DNA of 64,000 nucleotides from Daucus carota subsp. sativus (Eukaryota; Streptophyta; Magnoliopsida; Apiales; Apiaceae). The position numbers were made by a program, and so were the translations under genes. The notes beneath the pieces are model-generated. The model worked only from the letters and a program-made list of their open reading frames with translations. It had not been told where the DNA came from and made no database searches. The DNA lies in NCBI RefSeq assembly GCF_001625215.2, contig NC_030383.2, positions 39,800,380-39,864,379 of the forward strand, written 5' to 3'. Position 1 is the first letter of the stretch. Every line of letters begins with the position of its first letter. Positions 34,729 through 48,000 of this stretch are shown here, in pieces.

Positions 34729-37700
34729 CTAGTATTTGCCCATGCTACGCATAGGGTATAGTTGTTTTATAATTCTATTTAAAGAAAAATATAATTTTAG
34801 TATATTAAATAAAATAATATATAATATTTTATATACATGTATTAAATATATTTTGTTTGTAGGTATTCATATATATTGACCAAAATAATTATTAAATTTA
34901 AGAGTATTATTAATTTTTTAATTATTCAAATCCAGTTATGCTACTTCATCGTGAAGCATCGCACTTGAATTTGAATAATTAAAAAATAAGATATTTTAAA
35001 AAATAATAACAGTTATATAGTAATGTCGCTGAAATAGACGTACACATATAAATATATTAAATAGAGATTTTTAAGACAAACTAATTAGTGAGTGTTAATT
35101 AACTTATATTTCAATTAAAACATTTACCAACACTTTATTAATCACATATCTTTAACTTAATAAGAAGGTGAAATTAACGTGTGACAAAAGAAAAAGAAGT
35201 TGAAGTTTAACAGTCACCAATATCAGTGAAATTACATGTTTTCTTTTATAAAGGAATTGAATTACTTTACTTATAAATTTTGTTTATAGACTTAAATAAA
35301 TTTAAAAAAAATTAGAAAAAACTAAAAATTTTAAATTTTCATGATCTCGAAGAAAGAAACTTTAGAAACACAAATTACTTTGTCCAAGTATAAAAATAAT
35401 GACAACTTAAGTTATCCCTTCATTATTTTGATTCAACTAAAAAGAACAGCATATCTTCAAATTCTTAATATATGTTATACAAATTAATTCTATTTGTGAA
35501 AATCTTCACCAAAATAAGTCGAGCCTTCACTTCATCCCAGGCCCCAACAACCAAAAGATCTGGGTTTACACTGCCATCATGAATCTACTTTATAGGTTTC
35601 CCATGTCGAGTAGAAGGATTCTTGGGTGCAAATAAAAGTTTAAACTTCTACTCCATGTCTTGCAAGAAAAGTTGGAGCCTTCTTCCTTCTCGGTTGCACA
35701 CAATAATTTGTACACCAACAAAACTTGACATTCCACTTTGGTGATTAATTCTCCGTCATTAATCAAATTCATTCTGTTTGTAACAGTTCCTGCTCATTAT
35801 CCAATACACCAAAATCCTTTTAATAAAAATGTTAAACATGTCATGGAATTTCAGCAATACTGCAAACAACAAACCCTGCTGCAATTAAACAACTCGTCCT
35901 ACAAATAGAACATTATCAACTTAATAATAATGTTACTAACATGAGACTTCAGACTACCAACAGAACATAGTAATTGAACTGGATAACATTCTTCAGCTCC
36001 AATCACTTGCACTTGCCTAAGAATTAGCAATTCCTGCTCAAGCACAAACATCAAATTTGAATGAGTAGTTAGGTCAGGTTGATACAATTCTCTCTGATAA
36101 GAATGGAACTTTAAATCAGATAGTTTTTTTTAAGTGTTCCATTGCTGGGGCTGCATATAAATTGTCTGCTAGTGAAGTAGAAGTTGCGGCTGCAAAACAG
36201 AGGGCAATGAACCTCAATGGGCATCGGGATGATGAATTTTCAGACAATTTCAGGATCAAGCTTTATCTAAATGGCTTATATGGGAACTATGTCCCACCAT
36301 GTAACCAACTACTCTATCATGGAAATTTCTTAGTTTTTTGTATCTTAACAAAGTCTTAATTTTTCTAGTAGATCTTGGCTAAGTATTTAGACCACAAAAA
36401 TCACATCTACTTTGAATCAAGCTAAATTACAATGCCAATGTAACAGCCAACTACACATTTATCTACATCATGATTTCCCCGATTTGATCTTTACTATTGG
36501 ATCATAATTATCCTTACTATTAGTATGTAAATAAATTTAATAATAACCAACTCGTATCAATTAAATAATAAAAAATAGTGACTTGTAGAAGATCGTGGGC
36601 CGAATAATATTACAAAAGTGAAAACACTAACCTTGCAACACTATCCGCGCTTCCACCTTGTAATTTCCTGGAGCATTTTGCAAATTACCTCATGTTAAAA
36701 CATTAACCTTGCAAATATGCAATATGCTACTAATGACTAAATTGGAACATTAAAACAACTAAAAAGAAAAGATATTAACCTGATTGCACATGTTTATCAA
36801 TCATGGTATAACTGTAAAAAAGAGAGATGAGGCCACAATAAAGTAATTAAAATAACTAAGAAAAGCTATAATCCAAGTTTTTGTTGTATTACATCGAACA
36901 ACTAATGGGTTATATATCATAAAATAGTAATAATACAATGAAGCTCCATGCGCTACAAAATCAAAGGATGTATTCGAGTTGGATCAGAGAAATCAGCTTA
37001 ATACAATTAAAAGCACCGAAACTTAACCAAAACTCGAAGATGGTCTGAACTCCTTGTAGAATCTACAAAAATCAATTTGATAGACAATAGAGAGGGATGA
37101 CAATGATTAAGACGACCTACTCGCTGAATTGTGTAAGATGATGTGAAATTTGGGAACCTAATTTTCCATTCAGAACCTGCATCAAACACATTGCAATTAA
37201 TCCATTAGACAAAAGTCTTGATTTATAACCTGAAAATACAATCAAAGATAAGACTAACTAATAAAATCATGATAAAAACTTACAACCCAAACTGCAACTC
37301 CACCCAACTTCTCATTCAGAACATGTATCAAACCTATTATATACGGCATGATAAAAATTAATTATATCGTGAAGTTAACTCACTATTAAAATTAAAACAA
37401 CTTTTCATAATCGAAAAACTTTCTCAATGAACATAAGAAAACTGAATCACGGAGATGATTACCATGTTTAGAAGATAAAATAGAGTGATGCATGACCAAG
37501 CGAAGTCCGTTTTTTTCCTGTACATTTCACCGAACACCTTAAGTGCAATATTGCATACTAAAACAGAGATATATGTCAATCAAGAATAAATACACAACAA
37601 TCTGTTGCATCCATTGACGTGGCCAAAACACTACAAAAACAATCAAATTTTTCAGTATATAGTATAATTTGGCAAGTATGATCGACAGAGTTCACGTACC

Positions 37701-38162
37701 ACTGGAAGAAGAAGTCGATGCATCGTCGATGCATCCATATGAACCGTGTGAGGGAGTGAAAACGATGATAACAAACATGTTTGAAAGTTGAATTTCGAAT
37801 TATGGATATTTATCGAGAAAAGAAAATCATAGTATATTAGATATGTTTAAATGAATTTGAATTTGAATTCCTTGATTCACGCCATTCTCTGAAGAAGGCA
37901 TGATTTTAGGATATATAAACTGAAAGTATGTAAAATGGGTCGGTTCCTTCCGATTGGATCTTTATACAACCGTGTGAGATGGTAAATAATAGCCCGTGGA
38001 CTATCCAGATTATAGGAAAGATATAAGGAATTGCATGCTGGATCGGGTAGTGGAGCACCCGTTAACCCAAATAAGCCTCCAAAATTACATAATTAACCTT
38101 AATTCAGGGACAAAAGAGGAATTTCCAGGGGAAGCTTCACTAGCACCAATTTAGAATATAGA
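34729..38162 (-). mobile_element. Probable non-autonomous Helitron (about 3.4 kb)
   Basis: Read on the minus strand, the 3' end has a short hairpin (CCCTATGC-GTA-GCATGGG, one bulge), then CAAATA and the terminal CTAG at 34732-34729, followed by T. The 5' end begins TCTATATTCTAAATTGGTGC at 38162 and is preceded by A. This is the A|TC...hairpin...CTAG|T layout of Helitrons. No Rep/helicase coding was seen, so it would be non-autonomous. The hairpin loop word GCTACGCA is shared with the array at 57462 onward. The 5' end is only a two-base signature, so the span is tentative. Confidence 0.45.
36126..36305 (+). pseudogene. Captured exon-like fragment of unknown gene
   Basis: An open stretch reads [20 protein letters not shown] then [20 protein letters not shown] and [10 protein letters not shown], ending at a possible donor (GTAACC). 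Composition is strongly protein-like and unlike the flanks. It lies inside the Helitron-like span and on the strand opposite to it. I do not recognise the family, and no neighbouring exons were found. Confidence 0.4.
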
Positions 38163-38722
38163 TTCGGATATCCAGGTACGATCATATTATGAAAAATTAT
38201 ATGATAGCTAATCTGAAGAGAGACATGTATCATATTTTCGACCCGTATATAACTTAGACTCCGGAAGTGCTTATCGATTTACAGCCCTAATAAAGTATAA
38301 TAAAGTATACAACACGTAAGGCCTGCAAAGCAAATTGAGGGAATAAAAGAGAGTCGAGTCTGTACTTGATGACTCGCAAGTCGGCCCTTTGCTAGGTTCT
38401 CTCTCGTTAAATTCACTTGATCATCTCCATCTTTTACGTTCCTTTTGCTTTTACTGTTTGTAATTCATGCTATTATCACTTGCTGTTCGATCCTTGATGG
38501 TCGGATTAAGACTTTAAAGTTCAACGTGTCATGCCCATGTTTTTGTGTATATATATAACTATGTCTTGCTTATGTGATTCTATAGCTTTAATTTGTTCAT
38601 ATTACTGGGCTTTTTGATTAATTTGACATGAATTTTCATAGAGTTCTTGCTGATTACTTTTTTTATGCTCTTACAGTGAGAAAGTGAAATTACCTAATTG
38701 TTTCAAAGCTCAAGTATTAAAT
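38163..38722. other. TOL1-like upstream region
   Basis: Follows the Helitron-like end. The stretch 38330-38680 probably contains the 5' UTR, with a 5'-UTR intron ending in an acceptor (TTACAG at about 38677) shortly before the coding start. Confidence 0.35.
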
Positions 38723-41700
38723 ATGAGTGACAATTTGATCGAAAAAGTCAATGCTCTTGGGGAGCGATTAAAGATTGGAGGGTCTGAGGTTGGGCAAAAG
38801 ATTAGTGCTGGCGTCACGTCTGTTAGTTATAAGATGAAGGAATTTTTTCAAGGCCCGACTGAGGCCGATAAGCTTGTTGAGGAAGCTACTGCCGAAACCT
38901 TACCCGAGCCTGATTGGGCAAGAAATCTTGAGCTTTGTGATATGATGAATCACGAAAGGGTCAATACCCTTGACCTTATTCGCGGTATCAAGAAGAGGAT
39001 AATGCTAAAGATTCCTAGGGTTCAGTACTTGTCTCTTGTGTTGCTTGAGACTATTGCCAAAAATTGTGATAAGGCATTCTCTGAAATCGCGGCGGAGAGG
39101 GTGCTTGATGAGATGGTGAAGTTGATTGATGATCCTCAAACTGTAACGAGTAATCGAAACAAGGCTCTGGTTCTGATTGAAGCTTGGGGAGAGTCTTCTG
39201 ATGAGCTCCGCTATCTGCCTGTTTATGAAGAGACATACAAGGTGTATTACCTTATCTAACGAAGACTAAGATCTTACTATCAGTGAATATTGACATCTAT
39301 AACTTAGGGCAAAATTTTGTAAAAACTGTATTTCTAATTTTGTAATACTGCATACTTAACGTTTTTTAATTTATTGATTTTGTTTCTTTTAAAGAGCTTG
39401 AGATCCCGAGGCATACGTTTCCCTGGTCGTGATACTGAGAGCTTGGCCCCTATATTCACTCCTCCACCTTCAGTTCCTACTGTGGAACCAAATTCTGGCT
39501 TAGCTCGAGGAGTGCATCAAGAGGTTCCTGTGCGAGGAGTTCAACACGAGGTTCCTGTGCAAAGCTTTACAGCTGAACAAACTAAGGAAGCATTTAACGT
39601 TGCCAGAAACAGCATTGAACTACTTAGTACTGTTATATCCTCCTCTCCACAGCAAGATGCTTTACAGGTATTCCTATTATATCAGTTGCCCAAGCCCTTA
39701 ATTTTTTAAATTCTGCTGTATGATTTGTGTTTTATTAGATATGTTTTCTCGTTTATGTTTATATTGAGTTGCATATAACCCCTGGTATAGACTCATGTCG
39801 TAATAGTTTTTTGAATCTAGTTTGTTTAAAAATGTGGAAAAGAAGTCGAAAAAGCTTCACAAGGGAAGTTTTAACAACGAAAATCTAGCAGCTAGCGATG
39901 GGATGCTGTTCATTTGATGGTCGCCATGTATATATGAAAGATAGAGTGTATAAAGAAGCCCAAAGTAGCACACATATATAACTTTTTTATTACTAAGAGT
40001 TGTCACGAATATCAATCATGAGTGTTCCGGGTACTTTCTGACAACAAGTTTCTTGTTTGCAATCTACCAAGAGAACTGATAGGGGATGGAGGCAGTAGAT
40101 TGTAGGGTTTAAGGCAGAATTCTCGGGTTTAAGGCAGTATTCTCTGGCAAGAGATATGCAAAAACAATTAATTTATTATTTTCAATGAATCTAATGAGTT
40201 ACAACTTACAATCATAAATCCCAATATATAGTAATATATTTACTAAACTTAAATTCCAGTAGCTCTTGATTTTAATTAAAAGGTAATATGTACTATGCTA
40301 ACTGATTGGCCTTTCAAGCTCTTTGTATTGTTGGCAAATACTCTCTCTGGACCCATTGTTCTGCATCAAACAAAAAAAGGTGAACAAATGAACCTTATAA
40401 TGCACCTCATAACACGCATATATGTGCGTGCATATGCTAAAATAAGATAGGCTAGTATAAAGCTTGTTTATCTTTCATGAATACCTGGTAGCGTGCTATT
40501 AAAGTAGCAGCATCCATGGTTCGATTGTAAAACCTCTATATTAAAACTGTTTCGCCGGCTGGACTCCATCGCCTTTACACTCTACCTCTAGCCTTTTTCC
40601 ACATTCATAAAGAAACTCATGTACAAGAGTCTATACGCTGAACTCATGTACAAAAGAGTCTTTACATATTCAAGGGTTACGTGAAATTTCTTAGAATTAA
40701 CAACCTATATGCTATCTAAATAATTAGAATAGTTGTGATTTTTATATCCTTATATACTCATCATTCCTACTATATGTCTTTTATCCTTTTCTGCTTTTTC
40801 CCTAGTTACTATAATACGAATAATGTTATAAAGATTTTATGTAACACCCTTTATACATGTAGAGACTTGTAGAAATAGTTTATCCATGCTATGGAAAAAA
40901 TTCAAAAGGTCTTAGAAGTGAAGAAGATATAAATTAATTTAGTTTGTTTAAAATGTGGAACAGAAGTCAAAAAAAGTTTCAAAAGAGAAGTTCTAACAGC
41001 AAATTTAGCAATGGGTATGTTGATTTGATACTTGATAGTCGCCACGTCTTTATGAAAGATAAAGCTTATAAAGAAGATTTATATTAGCCCACCTTATTTT
41101 GATGTAAATATACCCATACATGTATATTTGAGGTGTATCATAAGGTTTATCTGTTCACTCATGTTTTTCTTCTAGATTGCAAACAACCAGAGATTTACTG
41201 TCAAAAAGTACCACGAAACAATCATGGTTGATATTGGTGACTTTTGTTATGTCCAAGGTGGAGAGACAACTCTTGGTAAAAAAATATTAATATATGTGTG
41301 TTACTTTTTTACTGATTTTGATTTTGATCTGTTAAATGTCTAGGATTCTTATTTTTACTAACGGTTTAAACAATAAAGATAACTTGTATTTATGTAACCA
41401 CGATCATAAACATTACTCACTTCGTCTCAAACATTTCTCTACACTTTCATTTTTTGGACGTCCAATTTTTTGCATTTCAAAACTTTCTAAAAGTAGTAAG
41501 CTTTTAGAATATAATAATTAAGCTCACCCACTACTTTCACCGACTTCGCCACATCTATCAATCAAATATAGACCGGTCTCACCACTTCTCTTACTCTTTT
41601 TCACTATTTTATACACTTTTTTCAACCTCCTTGCCCAGCTCAAATATAAACAAATGGGTGGGATGGAGAGAGTATTTGTCGTTGAGCGACAATTACCCAA

Positions 41701-43777
41701 AATTTCAAGTTAAATGAGAGGTCGTTTGGTTCGAGAAATGTTGTTTTTTCCCTAATTTAACATAACATATAAGTTTTACCTTCTCATGTTAAATAGATTA
41801 GTCATGAATAATTAGCATACAAAATCTTTAATCATTTACAAATACTGTTAATGATGATGTTTATATATGTTATATTCTCATTAACACCATGAACAATAAG
41901 AATCATAGTAACATCAGAAATATAATCAGTTTTGAAGTAAAAGCATATATATACTACCTTTTTTACTGGGTGTTGTCTTCCATTTTATTCTGTTATGCAA
42001 ACACATCAGTAATAACAGTCATTACTGCTTTCCCCAGTACTTTTTGATGATAAGTCTCTTATGCTGAATCTACAAAGAGAATCGATAGGGTAGGGCAGGC
42101 AGTAGATTTTAGGATTTAAGGCAGCATTCTTCTGCAAAAGATATTCAGAAACAACTTTATAATTCTCAATGATAAATCTTATGAGGAAGAACTTAATAAA
42201 GTCATATATATTATGATTTATCTGTTAAATTAAAATTCTAGTAGCTATCATCTTAATTTAATAGGTAATATATTATTTACTATAGTTATTTGGCTTCCAA
42301 AGCCTTTCTATTATTGCCAACTACTCTCTTAGGGTTGCTTGACCCTTTCTCCCGCATAAAACAAAAACGGGTGAACAAATGAACCTCATAATGCGCCTCA
42401 TAATACACATGTATGTGATGTGTTAAAATAAGGCGGGCTAGAATAAAGCTTGTTTATCTTTCATAAATACTTGGTAGACTACTATCAAGTCAGCAGCATC
42501 CCCATAGCTAGATTTGTTTGTTAAACTTTTATCTTGAAACTTTACGACTGGACTTCGTTGCCCTTAAACTTTCCCTCTAGCCATCTTCTCCACATTGTTT
42601 AATACACTCAGAGTTGGAAGTCTATACGCATTACAAGAAAATCTTTAGAAATTCGGTGATGTCTGATCATCTCACGAGTGTACTAAATACCTTTTGACTT
42701 GTGAGCTGTAACGTTTTAATTGTTCTGTTATCATAGATTGTAATTTGTACATGACAAACTGGAATGTTACTTCTGTTTAGGAAAAAAACCAAAAAAAAAA
42801 CTATCCTAATTAATAAATTAAACCACGCTGCTTTCTTGAAATAAAAAATCTTTGTTTAAATCTTTAGAGGCATTTATATCTAAAGTACGGTGTAAAAAAT
42901 AAGTCAACTTTCATTAGTAAACGTGTAATAATTTAAAGTAGAGCAACGAATATCTATTTTATAAATAACTTCACAGTTTAGTATTATAAGAAAGAGGTTC
43001 CATGCCCAAATCCTGGTGTCAGATTCAATTTACACGTATCCGCGAGTCTATGATTTTTGAGTTTGAAGAATCTGACACACCGATCTGCCAACAGATATGT
43101 ATCTGATCTAAACTGATGTATCTGAAGAAAAGAAATAAACATGGTTCTGTCATCTGTGTGTCTCTGTTGGATCCTTCCAAAAGAGTCATAGCGTCCTACA
43201 CCGACCTACTTACAAGCAGAACCAGTATGATTTGTCTGGGTTGATATATAAGTCTGTAATTAGAGATGTTGATACTCAACCTACAGAAAATTGTTTTGTT
43301 TTGTAGTTACTTCTTCAAGCCTTGGGTACTAATGGGAAATTGTCTTGACAGGATGACTTGACAACCATACTTGCACAACAGTGTCATCAGTCACAATATA
43401 CTGTCCAGAGAATCATTGAAACATCCGGGGATGACGAGGCCCTGCTCTTCGAAGCCTTAAGCGTAAATGACGAAATTCAGAAAGTTTTATCCAACTATGA
43501 AGACATGAAGACACCTTCAGAGGTCCGAACAGCACCAGAACCTGCTGTAATACCTGTTTCTGTTGAGCCTGATGAATCCCTTCTCGAAGGGAGAGAAGAT
43601 TCACTTGTTAGAAAGCAATCGGGTTCTCAAGCTGGATTAGGAGGGAACAATGATGAAATGATGGACGATCTGGATGAGATGATATTTGGCAAGAAACCAA
43701 GCGGGACATCTCAAACAGGCACGGGCTATGCTTACCAGAAAGAACAATCTTCCAAAGATGATTTTATAAAATTTTAG
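38723..43777 (+). CDS. TOL1: TOM1-like ESCRT adaptor (TOL1-type)
   Basis: Three exons, 38723-39241, 39395-39667 and 43352-43777, give 405 aa in phase. The N-terminal half is a VHS domain (LVEEATAETLPEPDWARNLE, RGIKKRIMLKIPRVQYLSLV, RVLDEMVKLIDDPQTV). A GAT domain follows (SFTAEQTKEAFNVARNSIEL then LSTVISSSPQQDALQDDLTT). The C-terminus ends EMIFGKKPS ... SSKDDFIKF. TOL proteins bind ubiquitinated membrane cargo and hand it to ESCRT for vacuolar sorting in place of ESCRT-0. Length and the start MSDNLIEKVNALGERLKIGG fit Arabidopsis TOL1. An in-frame ATG 39 nt upstream exists, but the family start is clear. Intron 2 is 3.7 kb and full of repeats. Confidence 0.92.
39828..42610. repeat. Diverged duplicated segments within TOL1-like intron 2
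   Basis: A segment at about 39828-40590 (markers 'ggaggcagtagattgtaggg', 'tttaaggcag', 'acaaatgaaccttataatgc') has a second diverged copy split between about 40935-41100 and 42030-42610. A piece at about 41171-41250 is instead inverted relative to 40002-40070 ('aagtttcttgtttgcaatct' versus 'agattgcaaacaacc'). A MITE (41416-41672) and other DNA lie between the halves of the second copy. Confidence 0.6.
41416..41672. mobile_element. Stowaway-like MITE in TOL1-like intron 2
   Basis: The left end is CTCACTTCGTCTCAAACATT and the complement of the right end is CTCTCTCCATCCCACCCATT. TA flanks both sides. Confidence 0.5.
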
Positions 43778-45020
43778 ATTGCATTGCATTATGAAATTCA
43801 GATGTTGAACATGTTTCGGACTGATGTCTGATAGGTCATCTGAGTATTCTTACAACGATGCTCGAATTCTCATAAGCAGTATTGGATCTAAACCTTGTGA
43901 AACCTTGTTTTAATATGCTCTGTATGGGGAGTTATATAACCAGTATTTGAATACAGTGTTTGTAAGTAATTGGCATTTGGGTTTGTTTAATATATCTACT
44001 GTTAGTAATTAAACTCAAGACTGCCATGATAAAGCCACTCTGGACGTTAATGGAAAGATGAAAGACTTGCAGGCCATGAAGTATGGTACCATTCTACTCC
44101 GATCAAAGCATCACTGGTTTGTCTTCCCTAATTACGATATGTTGGTTCGTATATCTTGTATGGGGTGTCCGGAAATTACATCTTTGACTAAAGCAATCAT
44201 GCATTTTCTAGCAGTGGTAAGATTCCGGTGACAGATAGACCATTTTAATATTTTTCATGCGATTCATAACTTCTTGTGTTTTCTTACCTTGGAAATACTT
44301 GTGCTGGCACCACTGCCTGCAGTTATTGTTTTCTTTACAAAAACCAGGTCGTAATGTAAAATTTAATAGCACTTGATCATGATTGAGGCCTGTCATGAGT
44401 AAGTCAAATCCATTATAGATATATATACTGATATGTCCGTTAGATAAAAGACATATAAAAAGAGTGTGATGCGGTCTCCTCTGGTCCTCCATCCAGACGG
44501 CACCTGAGAGGATCAGCCGGCTGTGGACTAACCCTCCACCAATCCCTTTTTGTCTCCAAGCTTTTAGAGCTATCCTTATATCTCTTCTGGAGTATCAGTT
44601 ATTGTTATAATGGGGCACACTATATATACACGATGTTTCGATCATAGACTCAGTTACTGGCTCGTGCTTTATGTCATCTTTGTTCTGTACTAGGAGGATC
44701 TGCGGCAGGACAGTTGGATTACAGACTGTTGCTTTGCTTGTTTATTGATTGAAACACTCAGATTATTGTTTATTGCTTGCCTAGTTTGAATTGCCTTCCG
44801 ATTTTATAAAGTCTTGCATGTTCAACCTCTTTCTTGCAACTTGATTTCATCCGCTTCAACTCCCTTTGCTCTCCAACAGCTTGAGGTATACACTTTATAC
44901 CTTGTCTTCCTCTTAATTCTTAGTTATCTTTATTAGATGTTCAGAAGTTTCTGCTATAATGTTGACATGATACATAATGTAATTGTTTTCACATCTTTCA
45001 GGATTCTCAAGTTGGCGCTC
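43778..45020. other. TOL1-like 3' flank and CSLD upstream region with a 5'-UTR intron
   Basis: The stretch after 43777 is probable TOL1-like 3' UTR. A GT at 44886 (CTTGAG|GTATAC) and an AG at 45000-45001 (TTTCAG|GATTC) look like a 5'-UTR intron of the CSLD gene. An open frame that begins inside this intron at 44937 should not be taken as the protein start. Confidence 0.45.
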
Positions 45021-48000
45021 ATGACGTCAAAATCAAAAATGGCAAGTCGACTAGCTATTTCCTCAGATGCTGATGCTCCTGATTCCCATCACAATCCTTC
45101 AGTGCCTCCAACTGTCACGTTTGGGCGGAGAACCTCGTCTGGCCGATATATCAGTTATTCCAGGGATGATCTTGATAGTGAACTTGCAAGCAGTGATTTT
45201 ATGAACTACACAGTGCACATGCCACCAACCCCGGACAATCAACCAATGGATATCATTTCCCAGAGGGTTGAAGAGCAGTATGTTTCGAGTTCACTCTTTA
45301 CAGGTGGATTCAACAGTGTAACACGAGCTCATCTTATGGACAAGGTGACTGAATCAGAAGTAAACCATCCCCAGATGGCCGGTTCAAAAGGATCTTCATG
45401 TGCCATTCCTGGATGCGATGGTAAGGTGATGAGTGATGAGCGTGGGGTGGATATCCTTCCTTGTGAATGTGATTACAAGATATGTAGGGATTGTTATCTG
45501 GATGCTGTTAAAACTGGAGATGGAATATGCCCTGGTTGTAAAGAACAGTACAAGACCGCTGATCAGGATGAAACAGAACAAACTGGAAGGACACTTCAAC
45601 TCCCACCTCCCTCTGGGATTTCAAAAATGGAAAGGAGGTTGTCGCTGATGAAATCAACAAAGTCACAACTGATGAGGAGCCAGACTGGGGATTTTGATCA
45701 CAATCGATGGCTCTTTGAAACGAGTGGCACCTACGGCTATGGAAATGCCATATGGCCAAAGGAAGGGGGAGGATTTACTAATGGAAAGGGTGAAAAGACA
45801 GCTGGCCCGTCGGATTTGATGGGGAAACCGTGGAGGCCACTTACTCGCAAGTTGAAAATACCAGCTGCTATTCTAAGTCCATACAGGTCCAGCTCTAATC
45901 CTCAGTTTTGTTGTCTAGTTCCTGTCCAAGGTCTCTCAAGTAAATAGCTATAATTTCAGTCTGCCACATTTTAGACATATACAACTACACATACATATCA
46001 TTCATCCTTAAAATGCAAGATGTTTACTCTTCCATCCTCAGCTATTCAGTAAAAGAGAAACTAAGATGTGTAATTTAGAGACTTCTAATATCTTACACTG
46101 CCATTCGGAGTGTTGCTAGTATTATTTCGATGTATAATCACATTGACCCCCCAGATACTACTGCAGACCCTATTATATATGCATCCTATTGACGCTTTGT
46201 GCTTCATTTTTTTTTTCTTTGCAACAGGCTTCTGATCGTAATTCGATTGGTTGTTCTTGGATTATTTCTGCATTGGAGGATCACCCACCCGAATAATGAT
46301 GCAATCTGGCTGTGGGGAATGTCTATAGTTTGTGAGTTATGGTTTGCTTTCTCCTGGGTTCTTGATCAACTTCCTAAGCTCTGTCCTATCAACCGTTCCA
46401 CGGACCTTAACGTCTTGAAAGAGAAGTTTGAAATGCCTAACGGAAAATCTGATCTCCCAGGAATTGATATCTTTGTCTCTACTGCGGATCCTGAGAAAGA
46501 ACCTCCTCTTGTCACCGCAAACACCATTTTGTCTATCTTAGCTACTGATTATCCAGTTGAAAAGCTGGCATGCTATGTCTCTGATGACGGAGGTGCTCTT
46601 TTGACATTTGAGGCCATGGCAGAAGCCGCAAGCTTCGCTAATATGTGGGTCCCATTTTGCCGGAAACATGCCATTGAGCCTAGAAACCCTGAATCCTATT
46701 TCAGTTTAAAAAGGGACCCTTACAAGAACAAGGTACGGACAGACTTTGTCAAGGACCGCAGACGTGTGAAACGTGAGTATGACGAATTCAAAGTCCGCAT
46801 CAACGGGCTGCCAGACTCTATCCGTCGTAGATCTGATGCCTATCATGCCCGGGAGGAAATCAAGGCTATGAAACAACAGAGACAGAAGAGAGATGATGAG
46901 GCCGCGGAGAGTGTTAAGATCGCAAAAGCTACATGGATGGCAGATGGAACCCATTGGCCAGGAACTTGGCTAACTCCTTCTGTCGAACACACTAAAGGTG
47001 ATCATGCTGGTATTATACAGGTATACCTTTAACTATGAATCTTATATTATACTTATAGATACTTGGAATTTGGAAATGCCAGTTGAATTTAGGAAAACCT
47101 GAACAATGCAGGTGATGTTGAAACCTCCAAGTGATGAGCCACTACATGGCACCATTGATGAGATTGGAACATTGGACTCCACTGATGTTGATATCCGTCT
47201 CCCCATGCTTGTTTATGTGTCTCGTGAGAAGCGTCCTGGCTACGATCACAATAAGAAAGCAGGAGCCATGAATGCTCTTGTTCGAGCTTCTGCAATTATG
47301 TCTAATGGCCCCTTTATTCTCAATCTTGACTGTGACCACTACATCTACAACTCTCAGGCTATGAAAGAAGGTATGTGTTTCATGATGGATAGAGGTGGTG
47401 ATCGCCTTTGTTATGTCCAGTTTCCTCAGAGATTTGAGGGTATTGATCCTTCTGACCGATATGCGAATCACAATACTGTTTTCTTTGATGGTAACATGCG
47501 TGCACTTGACGGCCTCCAGGGTCCTGTCTACGTCGGAACAGGATGCCTCTTTAGAAGAATTGCACTCTATGGCTTTGATCCACCTCGAACAAAAGAGCAC
47601 CACCCTGGTTGCTGCAGCTGTTGCTTTGGTCGTAAAAAACGGGCCACAGTTTCACATACCCCAGAAGAAAACCGTGCCCTTAGAATGGGTGATTCGGATG
47701 ACGAAGAAATGAACCAATCTCTGGCTCCAAAGAAGTTTGGAAACTCAACTTTCCTCATTGATTCAATACCAGTTGCCGAGTTCCAAGGCCGACCCCTTGC
47801 AGATCATCCGGCTGTTAAGAATGGACGACCACCAGGCGCTCTTACCATTCCCAGAGAACTTCTTGATGCATCCACAGTTGCAGAGGCAATTAGCGTAATA
47901 TCTTGCTGGTATGAGGATAAAACAGAGTGGGGAGATCGCGTCGGGTGGATTTATGGGTCTGTTACGGAAGATGTTGTCACAGGGTACAGAATGCACAACA

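Noticed and set aside
44937-45020. CSLD start codon at 44937
   Set aside because: This region lies in a probable 5'-UTR intron ending at 45001; the family-like N-terminus begins at 45021.
47089-47996. Minus-strand open frames across CSLD exon 3
   Set aside because: Shadows of a strongly conserved coding exon on the plus strand.
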